Shown here piece after piece: positions 24,125 to 40,227 of a DNA stretch of 64,000 nt. This DNA is from Powellomyces hirtus (Eukaryota > Chytridiomycota > Chytridiomycetes > Spizellomycetales > Powellomycetaceae): assembly GCA_025526995.1 (NCBI GenBank), contig JAHLKG010000007.1:930001-994000 (forward strand), read 5' to 3'. The number at the start of each line of letters is the position of its first letter. Position 1 is the stretch's first letter. The position numbers were made by a program, and so were the translations under genes. A model generated the notes under the pieces. The model ran no database searches, was not told the DNA's origin, and saw only the letters and a program-made list of their open reading frames with translations.

Positions 24125-25020
24125 CTCTTTTTTTTTGTTTTCCATTTCCGCATCTACCTCTCGACAGTACGTCAAGTTTCAATCGGACCTGCCAGGAAAG
24201 ATCTTGCCGGAACTCGAACGAAAGCTGAAGGTGTTGCAGTGAGACCACAGCTGGGAGTGTATCCACTCCCTCTCATAGCTGCAAGGCAAATCTTGCAAAC
24301 TTGTCAGTGTTGGAAGGGAGCGGCAACGGGTAGTAGTCGGGACGTAGAGCCTCGCTTTTTGAAGGATTTTGACCTTTATTTCCGACTCGGTGATGGACGT
24401 CACAATTCATGCCGGATGAGAAATAAAGTCCGGCCCGATGGCCTCCTTTCACTACAAAGCTTTGCGTTGGCTCAGAGTAGTGGTCTACAGATCCAAAGAT
24501 TGAATGGTATGATGTCCTCCGTAAATTCCTGCATTTTAGAAATTCTCATAGGGGGCTAATATGTGCACATATTCCCTACGTGAACAAAACCCCTTTGTTA
24601 AAACACAACAGAATCATCCAACCCTAGTTAATAAATGGGGCCAAACCAACAGTCTCGCTTATGGGGAAAGTAAGGCCTTCCAGGTTAATGACTTGAATTG
24701 ACTTAAATTGCTGAGATAGACGCAGATTGCGACAGATCAAGCGCCAGTAGACATACAGATCGCCGCCTTCCTCGCGGGATGGGAGCTTTCTGGCGACAAG
24801 TCAACAAAAAGGCCCCTCTGAGTTCCTGCTTGCGCAGTTGTGCCGCTTGGGAAGCACCATCGGCCCATTAGCCCTTACCAGAACCCTCTCTAAGGACCGC
24901 CTGGTGAACCAGACTGGGTATTAACCCTTTAGGTGAGAGGGTTTCCAAAGACTGGAGATGGAATTGCTCCATCTCAGAGCCTCTGGGCGTTAACCGAGGA
25001 AAAAATGGCCAGTGGCCAGA
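24125..25020. other. Intergenic region with duplicated tRNA flank
   Basis: About 24125-24240 matches the 3' flank of the first tRNA-Lys (with small indels). The remainder shows no coding signal. Confidence 0.5.
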
Positions 25021-25561
25021 TTACGGGTACCCTCGTTCATCGTCCGATTCGTGGTCGTCCGAATCAGAGGGTCCAGCTGCGCTCTGGCTGGATTGATCGA
25101 TGGACTCATCATCCGATTCCGGGGCCAACTGTTCAGCTCCATCGTCGTCAGCGTCCCGCGGGAGCGATACGTCCATTGCCACGATGGCTCTTGTCACTAC
25201 CTCTGTCGCCTTTATTTTTGATTCAAGAGACATGAGCAGTCGAGCTTGCTTCAGACGAACAGCAGCTTGCTTCAGCCGAGCAGCCGTTCGCCTTTGCATA
25301 GCCTTGTTGCAAGCTGCAACAAAATCGCAGTGCTCGAGGAGAGTGTTCAGGTTCCGAAGCGCATCAGCAGCATGGACCCTGACAGTAGGGAACCTCCCGT
25401 GAACTCGCAAGCGAGTACAAGCCCCTTGTATTTTTTCTCGGGCCGCGCGTGTTGGGTCTTCATAACCCCATATATCGCCGTATCGGCAAAAATCAATGAG
25501 GGCCCTGACGCCGAAATGCTGGCGCCGCAGCACCGTGTGTAGGTACTCTTCATCAGATTTT
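25021..25561 (-). CDS. Unrecognised ORF, probably a 3' exon, acidic C-terminus
   Basis: A 170-codon minus-strand frame ends at 25021. It appears to open at an acceptor (CACACAG) near 25562, reading VQKSDEEYLHTVLRRQHFG and so on. The N-terminal part is helical and basic, with ARLKQAAVRLKQARLLMSL as an amphipathic internal duplication. The last 50 residues are rich in Asp, Glu and Ser. No upstream exon or start could be fixed. It lies at the edge of a repeat array, so it may be a fragment of a dispersed family or a relic. No function proposed. Confidence 0.4.
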
Positions 25562-25814
25562 TGAACCCTGTGTGTGGAAAGTAGTGGCGTTAGTATATTT
25601 GCTACTCAAGTGGGTGACCTCATTCAATCATTAATGGTTGCCTTCAACAGCAGCAGAACGCTGCGCTGAGATGGCTGCATGCGGGAGCATTGACCGAGCT
25701 GCTCACCAGACAGTGGTCGTGAGATCCAACGTCTGGCTGCCCGGCAACCTCGTCGCACCGAGTTTTACGAACATAAGAAGGCGCAAACCGATAGCCAACT
25801 CCCTACAATTGTGA

Positions 25815-26823
25815 TTGGTTTGCAGTCTTTACGAACATGCCGCCCACATGAACGCCGTCTCGTACATGAACGCTCCATCGAGACGCAGCTCCTCTCACGC
25901 TCAGATACGGCTGCAGCCGGTCTGCCCCGGGGGGAGCGACTTGGTTTAGTCGCATTCCGCTGGTTCTTATTTACACTGCAGTTTTAGGAACATGTGCTCA
26001 GCGCACATGAACCCCGTATCCTCGTGCAGACACACACGGGGCCTGTCGGCATAGGAACAGTCGACAGACCATTTCCTAGCTCCTCCGCCCTTCGCGGTTT
26101 TGTGGCACTTTTAACCGTGGTGTGGCCCGCCATGATAACCATGGTACGTGAGTGGTTTGCGCGAAACCTTTCTGCAACTCCCTTTCCACACGAATCCAGA
26201 AAGCTCCTCTCACGCTCAGATACGGCTGCAGCCGGTCGGCCCCGGGGTGGACGACTTGGTTTAGTCGCGGCCCGCTGGTCTTATTCACACTGCAGTCTTT
26301 ACGAACATGTGCTCAGCGCACATGAACCCCGTATCCTCGTGCAGACACACACGGGGCCTGTCGGCATAGGAACAGTCGACAGACCATTTCCTAGCTCCTC
26401 CGCCCTTGCAGTTTTGTGGCACTCTAACCGTGGCGTGGCCCGCCATGATAACCATGGTACGTGAGTGGTTTGCGTGAAACCTTTTTGCAATTCCACACAA
26501 ATCCAGAAAGCTCCTCTCACGCTCAGATACGGCTGCAGCCGGTCTGCCCCGGGGGGAGCGACTTGGTTTAGTTGCGTCCCGCTGGTCTTATTCACACTGC
26601 AGTTTTAGGAACATGTGCTCAGCGCACATGAACCCCGTATCCTCGTGCAGACACACACGGGGCCTGTCGGCATAGGAACAGTCGACAGACCATTTCCTAG
26701 CTCCTCCGCCCTCGCAGTTTTGTGGCACTTTAACCGTGGTGTGGCCCGCCATGATAACCATGGTACGTGAGAGTGGTTTGCGCGAAACCTTTCTTCAACT
26801 GCCTTTCCACACGAGTCCAGTAA
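25815..26823. repeat. ~310-bp tandem repeat, three full copies plus a partial copy
   Basis: The anchor CTCCTCTCACGCTCAGATAC recurs at 25889, 26204 and 26511, giving periods of 315 and 307 bp. The copies are nearly identical, and a diverged partial copy precedes them (about 25815-25888). Each unit holds the inverted repeat ATGTGC-TCAGC-GCACAT and the block CCATGATAACCATGGTACGTGAG. Frames run through more than one copy on both strands, which is expected of a near-identical tandem repeat and is not evidence for a protein. Confidence 0.92.
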
Positions 26824-26854
26824 GAACTCACCTCATTGCTGACGTCTTGATGTA

Positions 26855-27312
26855 AGGATGGGGAAGATGGGAAAACGCGATGGGAGGGGAACTGCCGAAA
26901 GAAAGATGGGAAAACGCGATGGGAGGGGAATGTTAGTGTGTGAGGTTACCCGATGCCGATAGAGAATGTCGTGTTCGAGCAACAGTGAGTGCACGTCCGA
27001 GTTGAGGCGTTCGATGATGAGGCAGCCGAGAGAAAGATGGGAGAAAGATGGGAAAACGCGATGGGATGGGAACTGCCGAAAGAAAGATGGGAAAACGCGA
27101 TGGGAGGGGAATGTTAGGGTGAGGATATACATATGAGGGCGGTGGTGAGGTTACCTGATGCCGATGGAGAATGTCGTGTTCGAGCAACAGTGAGTGCACG
27201 TCCGAGTTGAGGCCTTCGATGATGAGGCAGCCGAGAGAAAGATGGGAGAAAGATGGGAAAACGCGATGGGAGGGGAAGTGCTGAGAGAACGATGGGAAAA
27301 CGCGATGGGACC
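26855..27312. repeat. ~205-bp tandem repeat with nested 40-bp units
   Basis: The block GATGGGAAAACGCGATGGGA recurs at least six times. A longer unit that includes GTTACC(C/T)GATGCCGATAG/GG recurs at 26945 and 27150, so the period is about 205 bp. It begins directly after the 310-bp array and has no sequence in common with it. Confidence 0.88.
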
Positions 27313-30300
27313 CGACTAAATAGGCCCGGACGTGGTCGAGGGCACAGCCATGCAATTTTGTGGCACAGCCATGCAGTTTGAGGCAAATGGACTCGGACAT
27401 CGGATTCGGACAAGGCAGCGTTGGCGAAATCATCTCTGCCAAAAAGAACAGCTTGAATGTCCATACGGGTGTGGATTTTGTTTGTTCTGAAATGAGGAGA
27501 TATCTGACCTTTCTCTTGCTTTGCAGGCATACACGCACTTTCTAGCACAATGGGGAAGGCGACAAAAAGGAGCTGGTAAAGGATTTGAAACTGACGGCAC
27601 CATTCGGCATACTCTGCTCCGAAAGCGGCATGTATTCTGCCTCTCCCACCGAAGCGCTTCCTTCTTGCAAGAAGAATTGGAACTGGATCATAACGGAATG
27701 TCATGCGGTTGTAAGAACGCAACGAAGTACCGGCTCCTGTTGGTGTCATCCTCCATAAAATCCTACAGAAAGACACCGGGGGAAACGCTGAGAGAAAGGC
27801 GAGCGGATTGGCTTACCGAACACCTTTTGTCCATAGGTTGGACGGATGCCTTTTTGCGGAGGCCGCGTTAGGGGGGAGAGGGGGGGGTTGGAAATCATTG
27901 CCTTCGAGCAAAGCCAAAGTCCACAGTTTTATGAAGCATAGCATTATCCTCCCGACACCAATGATGCTCGCATCAAGACTTTTTGGCGCGCGGCACCCTG
28001 CACTTGATGACGGCGTCGAGCGTAATATCACTTGGGACGCTTCAATCTCAAGGCAGAAAGAATGCGGACGTATCGGTTGCATATAGGCGAACACAGTATA
28101 GTCAGCGCGATGTCCCTGCCTTCCTTGCTGCTCTTCGTCTTCAGAAACCCTGTAATTTCACCTTAAGCTTGCTTGCAGCTTGGTACCCCACAAACACAGA
28201 AGAATACATGTGCGTGTTTTAGTGCATTTTGCGCAATAGATTCTGCCACCATCCTGTTTCCGATTTCCTACTAAGGGTAAAACCGTGGCCCGACAGCAAG
28301 ACCTGCGTAACATCAAAGATGGATGGTGCGCCAACACATGCACTGGTGATTTGCGCAGGGGAAGTATGTCTACCCTGTCTACGTGGCTTAATGTAGTTCC
28401 ATTCCACTCAGGGCACGTTCTCAGACAATTGAAAAGGCAAGGAAATGTGTGCGGTGGTGCATGAGATGATTTACAACGATTTATGACTGAATATCTGCAT
28501 AATAAATACTTGGTCTATGATCTGCTGCTACTGCCATTGGAACCGTTAGTTCCTCTGCCTTTGCGACCACTGTACGCTATTGCCAATAGGGGGCGGTTCT
28601 TCAAACCCTCGCACACCCGTGTCGAATCAATCATTTGCGCCTGGACTTATCACAGATTTCAGTGTAAGAGATGAAGCAGTTTGGAAAATACGGCACGGTG
28701 GACCTGTCCAATGGTACCGACGCCGGCTACGCTGATCGGTCGTTATTGGCTCTCTAGACGGCCTCCCAAGAGTACTTTGTTCCAGTAACTCGACACCACC
28801 AAGCGGTTGCCCGAGAACTTTTATGAGGATCTCACGGATCGTCGCTCATACACTCCAAATTGAGAATCCAACACTGTGCAGAGGTTATAGTCCGGCACCC
28901 TATCCAGATGCTCGCCTCCACAGAGAACAACGGCAAGTCTTTTCGGATCCCCTTTTCGGTCTACAGACTGAATTGCCTTGCGAGCCTTTGAACGAACACT
29001 CTGCGAGATCATGCTGTACCACTACGGCTTCGCGACCACCACGCACAGATCCGATTATCGACGTTAAAACTGCGGTGCTATGCCTTGAGAAAGCTCGTGT
29101 GCGAATCTGCATCCATCTGAGGATGGTGTCTGGTTCAACCTCGTGATGACGGAACAAAGGGGAATGGTTCTCGCGCTCCTGATTTTTTCAGAATAAGTAA
29201 CTTATTGTTACTGAGATGTAATGTGATGGACTTATTTGGAGTAACTTGTATAAGGTCTGACGTTCGTTCCCGAAACGTTTATAGATATTCTTCTTGCCGA
29301 TATGCAACTTTACTAGCTTCTCATCAAACAGGCCGCCCCCCATCCTCATGCGCATATTGGATGACAAGGTACACTTGTGTATGCCATCGTGGTTGCATGT
29401 CATATGGGTTACCATCTGTTGGACCAGTGTGCAGAGACCGGACCTTTGATGGAGTGGATAGATCCAGCAGTCGTAGTAATCCCTCCAGTATCTGTTTGTG
29501 CAATGCAACAGGCGTTGCAGCGCACCCACGGTTGTCGGTTGGAAAATACAAAATATGGTCAGAAATGTCTGTTGAAATGCTTACTTTTGGCAGCTCCCGT
29601 TTACAACGAAAGGGTATGAAATGAAGGCCGGCAGTGGGAAGTAAAAGCCCCTGTTTTCACAAGTCTGCAGAAAAGTGCGTCAACCGGACGTCATAAATAC
29701 AAGGTCGCCTGATATTGCTAGGATTATTACTATGGGCGGTGGGAAATCGCTGTATGAAGATGACGATCCCAATTCCACAAACGGAAGGAAATGGAATTAC
29801 CCCAGAGCAGCATATCTCGATTTTACTTTTTTTCCAAAACCAGAAAAGGAACAGATGTCAACGAAAAAAAGTCGCCCAAAAAATCAGGCAATACCCAAAA
29901 ACGGAAACTGGACGAGATCAAGTGGCCTAACCCTCCCTTTCCTCCACTTGACCCAACAATATCCACGCCAAAATGGGTCCCCGCCGGCCTGTGGAAAGTT
30001 TATAAATTGCTACTGGGGAAAAGATTCAGTTGATCTTCTTTTTCGGGGAATTGACACGCTGATGAAAGAACAAGCCACATGTCAATTAGATAATCGAATC
30101 GGAGTTGTTGTTTTAGAAAAGCGCAAAAATTGAGTTGTTCGAGTTGTCCAAAGACGCGCAAAGCCGCCCACAAGTGACAGTCTGATGAGTGCCGGGGTGA
30201 CTTTATTTCTCTTTTTTTTTCCTTTGGGGACGCGGCTTTCCTTCTCGTGGCCCATAAAACCGCACACGTTTGCGTTCCCGTGTGGGGCGCACAGCCGACC

Positions 30301-30657
30301 TTCTCCGGGTACATCTGGGTGTCGCCCCCTCTGATCTGGCTGTTTGTGGCAAACTGTATTGGTGTGGTTGGTTCAACTTGGTTGACTTTCGGTTTGGTTG
30401 ATCATCTTCCGTGCGTGCGTCTTCTTGTCAGACCTTCCATTTCCCAAGAAGGGTCAGATTGGACAAACAGGCGGGCGGCTGTGCAAAGATTATTGTGTTG
30501 CCGTTGTGGTTGGCCGTTTTCTAGTTTTGGAAAAGTCGTCTTTGCTGTTGATATAACACCCCTCGACGTGCTCCCCTGCTCTCGTCAGAACTTCATAACT
30601 TGCCGGGCCACCTGTTGCTCTCTCCGTTCCCCCCACACTCTCAAGTTTATAGCAACC
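27313..30657. other. Gene-poor accessory region, 3.3 kb
   Basis: No conserved gene found. A 21-bp direct repeat (GGCACAGCCATGCA...) lies at about 27332-27378. Small frames at 28821-29012 (minus; AVVLCGGEHLDRVPDYNL) and 29791-30033 (plus) look partly protein-like but have no recognisable family. The last 400 bp form the upstream region of the tyrosinase gene. Confidence 0.45.
29791..30033 (+). CDS. Possible small basic protein (80 aa), unknown
   Basis: An ATG-opened frame of 80 codons. The N-terminal half is Lys-rich (KTRKGTDVNEKKSPKKSG) and is followed by KWPNPPFPPLDP and a hydrophobic/basic end (GLWKVYKLLLGKRFS). The composition is unlike the surrounding non-coding sequence, but there is no homologue I recognise and no neighbour supports it. 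An overlapping plus-strand frame of 152 codons (29675-30133) is an alternative reading. Low certainty. Confidence 0.25.
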   Translation: MELPQSSISRFYFFSKTRKGTDVNEKKSPKKSGNTQKRKLDEIKWPNPPFPPLDPTISTPKWVPAGLWKVYKLLLGKRFS

Positions 30658-32453
30658 ATGAAGTTTTCGACGCTATTGACGGCGTCGGCGTTCGCCGCTC
30701 TGGCCTTCTCTGGCCAAGGAGTGGATGCCTCTGGCTTTGGTGACTACTCGGCGTGCAGGTCGACCATCGTCCGCAAGGAAATCCATGGTGAGTTTTCGCC
30801 CAACCAAGAACTCATGAAACGCAGATAACGTCGGACATCGAACGGGTTGGCTCATACACTCCCTATTTCTTCCCGTTTCCAGACCTGACCAGAGACGAAT
30901 GGATGACCTACATGACCACCATCCAAAAGGCCATGGTCACTCCTCACCCCACTAAGCCCTCCATCACAATCTGGGAACGTTTCGCCGAAGTCCACAACCA
31001 ATACAACGCTCAAATCCACGCCAACAGCGCCTTTGTCATCTGGCACCGCTGGTTCACCTACTACGCCGAGCGCGAGCTCCGCAAACTTAACCCGGCTTTC
31101 GTGTTCCCGTACTGGGCAACCGAGCGGCAATACGCTGCCAACGACTGGGCTAAAGACGGATTCTGGGCCATCCAGGGCGCTGGCACAGGTTTCGGCAAGG
31201 ACATCTCGGGTGGTGCTTGGGCGGGTGTCAAATACACAGTTACTAACAACCGCCCAGAGTGGTGGCTCCGACCGTTCAAGAACGCCCATATCCGCCGAGC
31301 GTACAACTTGAACGACGTCAAGAACGCCAAGAGCAAGTCGCAGCTCACCCAATGGCGATTTGCCTCCCTCGATGACTACAACAACATATACCAGACGTGT
31401 CTCAAGCGCGCAACCGACGGATTCCATTGCTGGGCGAACCGCAACGAGTGGCTCCACGGAACCTTCCACGTCATCAACGGAGGCAACGACGACCAGGTCG
31501 GACAGATGGGCACCATGTTCAGTCCCCTCGACCCTCTGTTCTTTATCCACCATGCCAACATTGACCGTATCTACGACAACGTCCAGGCTGCTTGGACTGC
31601 GGCCAAAAAGCCTCAGTCATGGCAGATCAACGGCTCGTGCCCTACGAACCTCGAACGACCCCGTGAAAGTGATTCGCCAAAGTGCCTCACCCTAAAGACT
31701 AAACTGCCTGGATTTGCATTGACGGTCAACGATGTGCAGTTCTCTGCCCAGCTGTGCGTCAAATACGCTGCCCCCGTCCGCGTCCCCAGTTCCAACCAGC
31801 CCAAGCTCAAGAAGAGGGACGAAATGGACGGCCTGGCCCCCGCCAATGCCGCCAAATACACCGCCATTGAACAGACCCAATCGGCTACTGCTACAGCCAC
31901 CGCCACAGAGACCCCTGAGGAGACCGCCACCGCCACCTCTACTCCGTGCGCAACCCCTACCGAGACCGTCGCCCCCATTGTTGTCCTTCCCCCCATGAAC
32001 ACAACGCTCCCCACCCTCAACGAGACGCTCCCCATCATCAACGGTACTCTCCCCACCAACGGCACCAACGCCACCGACATGTACCCTCCCGGCTACACCC
32101 CACCCACGTACCCGGCCGCCCCACTCCCGGAATGGTGGATCAAGATGCAATACAAGGCTGCCCCCGCCGCCGACGACGAGTACGTGGCCGCCATTGCCCA
32201 GAACATCAACCAGATCTTCAACTCGACCGTCACCAAAATCAGCCGTGGCGAAATCATCAAGGGCCCCATCGAGCACTACAGCCAACAGGTTGAGGATGTT
32301 GCGGAGGAAGTCAAACACGCCATGGAGGAGGTCGGCCAGAAGGTCGTTGATGCCCTCGAGCACGGCGGTGACTGGTTTGAGAATGTGATCAAGTTTGTCA
32401 AGGAGAACAAACCAAAGACAAAGAAAAAGTGCCATCCCAAAAAGCACTACTAA
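30658..32453 (+). CDS. Secreted tyrosinase (type-3 copper monophenol oxidase)
   Basis: Oxidises phenols to o-quinones, the first step of melanin formation. Exons are 30658-30787 and 30883-32453 (phase 1), giving 566 aa. Residues 1-24 form a signal peptide (MKFSTLLTASAFAALAFSG). The CuA site shows H81, H89 and H98 within HNQYNAQIH and FVIWHRWF. The CuB site shows H235 and H239 in EWLHGTFHV and the pair H266/H267 in DPLFFIHHANIDR. After the core (about residue 390) comes a Thr/Pro-rich linker with five closely spaced N-glycosylation sequons. It ends in an amphipathic region and a Lys-rich tail. This C-terminal part differs from the beta-rich cap of mushroom tyrosinases, so latency control may differ. 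Upstream DNA is AT-normal with no obvious TATA element. Confidence 0.93.
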
Positions 32454-33087
32454 GTAGCAACGAGCCCCGCTTTTTTGAACGTTTCCAGTCCTCAATATCC
32501 CCACGTACATTAACGTAGAAATAGATCTTCCACCCCAAACTCATGCCATCTCAAGCCCGAGCTGGACTTTGGCCGGCTGGTTCCATAGTCTACAGAAAGA
32601 CAGTCTAGAAACGAAGCTAGAGTCCGTGATATCATTCATACATAAACCACATAGTTGTATTCCCTCCTACCTCTTCGTGTCCCAATTTTGCAATTCAAAT
32701 CGCTCAAAGCTTTAGTTGCTGTAACGAGATGTAACTCGATATGGTGGAAGCCTCCTGTGTATCTGCAAATACGAATGCTGAAACCAACCGATGCCAATTC
32801 CGCGGTACTTTCTGGTAAAGCGAGCCAACAGAGCAAGGGGGCATCTTTTGACAACACAACGCCTTTATGAATGCTAAAGGTGAAACTGGCCTAGTTGCTT
32901 CAGCAAAACGTAGCATTTTGTATTATTTACGCATACTCCAAAATGCTGGCATTAATGCTAGAAAATACAGCTACTATCACTAAATTGACGCTACATATCA
33001 AGCAGATACGGTGGATGCTTCAGTTTTACGGAAGGATATATATATATATATACAAGTGATGCATGCTCCACTTTTCGCATTTCATCA
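32454..33087. other. Convergent intergenic region with (TA)n
   Basis: Between tyrosinase (plus) and PRP16 (minus). Contains an AT dinucleotide run at about 33036-33053; otherwise only presumed 3' UTRs. Confidence 0.55.
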
Positions 33088-37137
<4,050 letters not shown>

Positions 37138-37341
37138 GTGTCAAGGGTTTTTTGTTTGCGAAACAGGAGACAGCGGGATGGAATGGTCAAACTTTGCAGC
37201 TTGTCATAGAAGCGCGGCGGTGACTTGCATTTCTTTGTTTTTGTTTTTGACGGGACAGCGAAGCAGCATTCGTTTTTGACGGGATCTCCTGCAGCAGACC
37301 TTCTCTCCCCGTCCCTTAAACCACAAAGACCAACCGAAATC
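37138..37341. promoter_or_regulatory. Bidirectional promoter, PRP16/RPC19
   Basis: Only 204 bp separate the two divergent start codons, so regulatory sites must be shared. No defined motif is recognised. Confidence 0.6.
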
Positions 37342-38014
37342 ATGTCTATGGTAGAGCCTGTTGAGGACACCCATGGTTTTCCCTTTACAGAACATGCCCA
37401 GAAGTTTGAAGTGGTAAGTTTCTTCCAATTCTATGTAGGGCCGTTCTCTGCGTCCTTCCCCCGTTCTTCAAAGGCGGAGCGAATGGCAGATAGTGAACCC
37501 GTCCTAATAGTCTCGATGTTTAGATCCCCACCGATGCTGCAGACCCATCTTCGGCAACGTTTGTGGTGCATGACGAAGATCACACACTGGGCAACTCTTT
37601 GCGATACATGGTCATGAAGAAGTGCGTAGCTCTTGTCGTGGCAGTGATCATGCGTGACCTCTGCGATATGAGGCTCTTCAGGAATCTCCCGTTTTGTTAT
37701 TGTTAACAAATTCTCACCCTGCACTCGTTTTCCTTTGCAGCCCGGCAGTAACGTTCTGCGGATATTCCATCCCCCACCCCTCCGAATTCAAAATCCACAT
37801 GCGGATACAAACCGATGGTAACATACTAACGCTACGAGTCTACCCGCAATTCAAGCTAACCTGAGGAATCTTTATAGGATCCATGACAGCAGCGCAAGCT
37901 CTCGACAAAGGTCTCGACGACCTCATAGCGCTCTCCGAGCATGTTCTGCAGACCTTCCAGGCCAAGGTTGCAGCGACAGAGGATTACGAGGTCAGGGACG
38001 GCGCTCACATTTGA
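37342..38014 (+). CDS. RPC19: RNA polymerase I/III shared subunit AC19 (Rpc19/POLR1D)
   Basis: Alpha-like subunit that pairs with AC40 in the assembly platform of RNA polymerases I and III. Exons 37342-37413, 37524-37621, 37741-37817 and 37878-38014 give 127 aa. The conserved core is [36 protein letters not shown] with a following KIHMRIQT, which is diagnostic for AC19/Rpb11-type subunits. The GYSIPHPSE wording separates it from Rpb11. The start ATG lies four bases into CATG and gives the short N-terminal extension usual for this subunit. Confidence 0.96.
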
Positions 38015-38555
38015 GTGACTAATTGGGCTCTTTCGCTACTTCGGGAAATGGAGAGGATGTTTCCATTCGTGTGTATATACGCATCATATCATATCTAATT
38101 TATAGAATCGAACCTATCATCTCTTGCCAAAGGAACGTAGATTGCAGAAAACAATGCTTTGTGTGGAACGACGAGACTTCGCACACGGTATCTTCTTTCT
38201 GCGCTACTCTTTTTTTTTTTTTGATAGCGACATATTGAGAAGTGTATGTGGAATGGAAGGGAGTGGGACAAAAGAAGTAGTTCGTCTCACTAGACAGAAA
38301 TGTCTCACTTTTGAACATAGGAGGGTATGACGTGACACTAGAGTGAGTGGATGCACAAGGAGATTGAATGAGCGGCTGGGGGGTAAGAGGTGCACGAGAG
38401 ATGTGTTGGCTATATACTGCTATCTACACCTATGCTAGGTCTCAACTGGCGGGTAATGTTGGCGACGCTCTATGGATATTCACACTCTCCATACCGGAAG
38501 TGTGCGGGGTGGGCGTTTGTGCGTCAATGCATGTATATTTGCAACGTTTGCGCGA
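38015..38555. other. Convergent intergenic region
   Basis: Between RPC19 (plus) and the bHLH gene (minus). A T-run lies near 38210-38221. No gene seen. Confidence 0.5.
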
Positions 38556-40227
38556 CTATCCCGACTGAGCCAACAAGACCTGCAACCGCTCGACCTCATG
38601 TCTCATTTCCACGTGCTGATCCTCCATCTTCGCGACATACTCCATGGCATGATGGAGAATCTGTATCCTATTAGCTGGTTTCGGGACTGGTGCCGTTTTG
38701 CGGACGCGCTTCCTTCGCGGCGGTGCATTGGTCGATTCCACTGGTCGCGGTGGTGGTGGTGGCGGTGGTGTGGGTGGCATGGGCGGAAGGAGCTGGATGA
38801 GAGTGTCGAAATGGGTTTTGAGTTGTTCGCGACGCCGCTTTTCCGAGACTTTATGAGGCGTCTTTGGGTTACGTTGACCGCGGGGGCGCGTAGCAGGTGC
38901 TGATGAAGAACCGTTGTCGTCGTTGGTTTGTGCTGCATCATCGGCTTCGTCGCCTTCGTCGTCATCATCATCGTCGTCGGCGGGGGCATCTAGGTTGTCA
39001 TCGTCATGCGCTTCAGCTGCAGGGTCCGAGAACATTGGGGTATATGTAGTGGTGGTGGCGGCAGTGGGGGGATCCGTGGTCGTTGTGGGAATGGTGTAGG
39101 TGATTTGCTCGGATTCTTGTGTGGCGTTGAGGGTGGGGGTCGGCGGGGGAGATCGAGGGGACTGCGGGGTGTTAAAAGAGGAGGACGTTGAGGACTGTGG
39201 TGATGGGGTGGTGAATGACGGATAGTACATTGTGGTGTACTCGGAAAGTGTCGCAGATGGCATGTCGACTAATGGGAGAACATCAACTACATGCGGAGAA
39301 AGAACGCCAAACTAAGTGAGCAATTTGGCCTTTGAACCATGGATATAGTCTCTGAAAGCACACAAATACATACGAGACATATATTCCATCCCTTGCGCAT
39401 CCTGCGGCGGAGTAACATACTCCTTCCTCTCTTCCATCGTCTGTTGTGGTGTTACCGCCACTCCCAGCTTGCTATTCCGCCTCGTGGTTGCAGCCTGTTG
39501 GACCAAATGTCTTCGCGAGGGTAACAAGCGGGGACTCTTCAAATTCGCTCCCATCGATACCGCTCCTGCTGCTGTTGACATTGCGCTGGGGTTCAACTGC
39601 GTAAACTCTGGGGACGGGTATTGCTGGCACGGGTGGAGGGAGGGTGAGAAGCCAACGGTTGGGAGCGGCTGGTGTTGTTGGGAAAGAGCTTGTATTTGCA
39701 GTTGTTGTTGTGAGACGAAGGCGTGTGGGAGGAGCTGTGGACTCATGCCAGGCGAGAAGGGGTTGTAGGGGCTAATCAATGCGGGGGAAAGCGGTGAAGC
39801 GGTGATTGTTGTGCCTGTCAATTTCCCCATATGTTTGTTATTGACTGTTCGCGTTACATACATGACGGAGAGATACCGTACCTGTGCGAGTGGACAAGAC
39901 ATCGCGCTGGCGGTTGAGATGAAATTGCGGGTTATTACGCAGAAGCGTGTGGGATGGCGAGCGAGGGATTTGCAGAGGGAAAGTGTCTCTCTGCGGGGGG
40001 CAGAACGGTTGTTGCTGCTGCTGCTGCTGTTGAAACTGTTGCTGTTCCAGGAGCTGCTGCTGCTGCAGTAGCTGTAGCTGCAGTTGTTGTTGTTGGAACA
40101 ACTGTTGTTGCGTGAGCGGCTGTTGCGGGAAATGAAATGTCCCCGAGTTGACAGTATTGCTGACAAGTTGTTGCGGCTGCTGTTGCTGCTGCTGCATAAA
40201 CGGGTTGCTGTTGTTATCGGACAACAT
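38556..40227 (-). CDS. Glutamine-rich bHLH transcription factor
   Basis: Exons on the minus strand are 39882-40227, 39374-39814 and 38556-39268, giving 499 aa. The N-terminal 100 residues are very rich in Gln (several runs of 4-8), as in activation domains. The middle is Ser/Pro/Thr-rich, and an Asp run precedes the DNA-binding domain. The basic region KTPHKVSEKRRREQLK has His, Glu and Arg in the positions of class-B factors that bind CACGTG. Helix 1 is EQLKTHFDTLIQLLP. The loop is unusually long (about 38 residues, with a Pro run and a basic RRKRVRK patch), and helix 2 is NRIQILHHAMEYVAKMEDQ followed by a short zipper-like extension to the C-terminus. I cannot assign it to Pho4, Ino4 or a Myc/USF type. 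The intron-2 acceptor (CATTAG) was chosen because it alone keeps the frame into the last exon. Confidence 0.85.

Noticed and set aside
25994..26464. 156-codon plus-strand frame through the 310-bp repeat
   Set aside because: The protein is just the repeat unit translated one and a half times. Similar frames exist on the other strand, and there is no start context or domain.
25889..27312. CRISPR-like array
   Set aside because: Units are 205-310 bp with no short conserved repeat alternating with unique spacers, and the host is eukaryotic.
26833..27776. Minus-strand frames of about 100-220 codons rich in PSHRVFPSF
   Set aside because: Translation of the 40-bp GATGGGAAAACGCG repeat; no independent coding evidence.
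24400..30650. Transposon in the gene-poor island
   Set aside because: No transposase, reverse transcriptase or integrase motif and no terminal inverted or long terminal repeats were found. Only satellites and fragments are visible.
30247..30828. 193-codon plus-strand frame upstream of tyrosinase
   Set aside because: It is opened far upstream of the tyrosinase signal peptide and merges with its first exon by chance; the 5' part has no coding character.
30852..32510. Two long minus-strand frames (233 and 272 codons) over the tyrosinase gene
   Set aside because: They are antisense shadows of the tyrosinase exon. The plus strand has the copper motifs, signal peptide and a clean intron.
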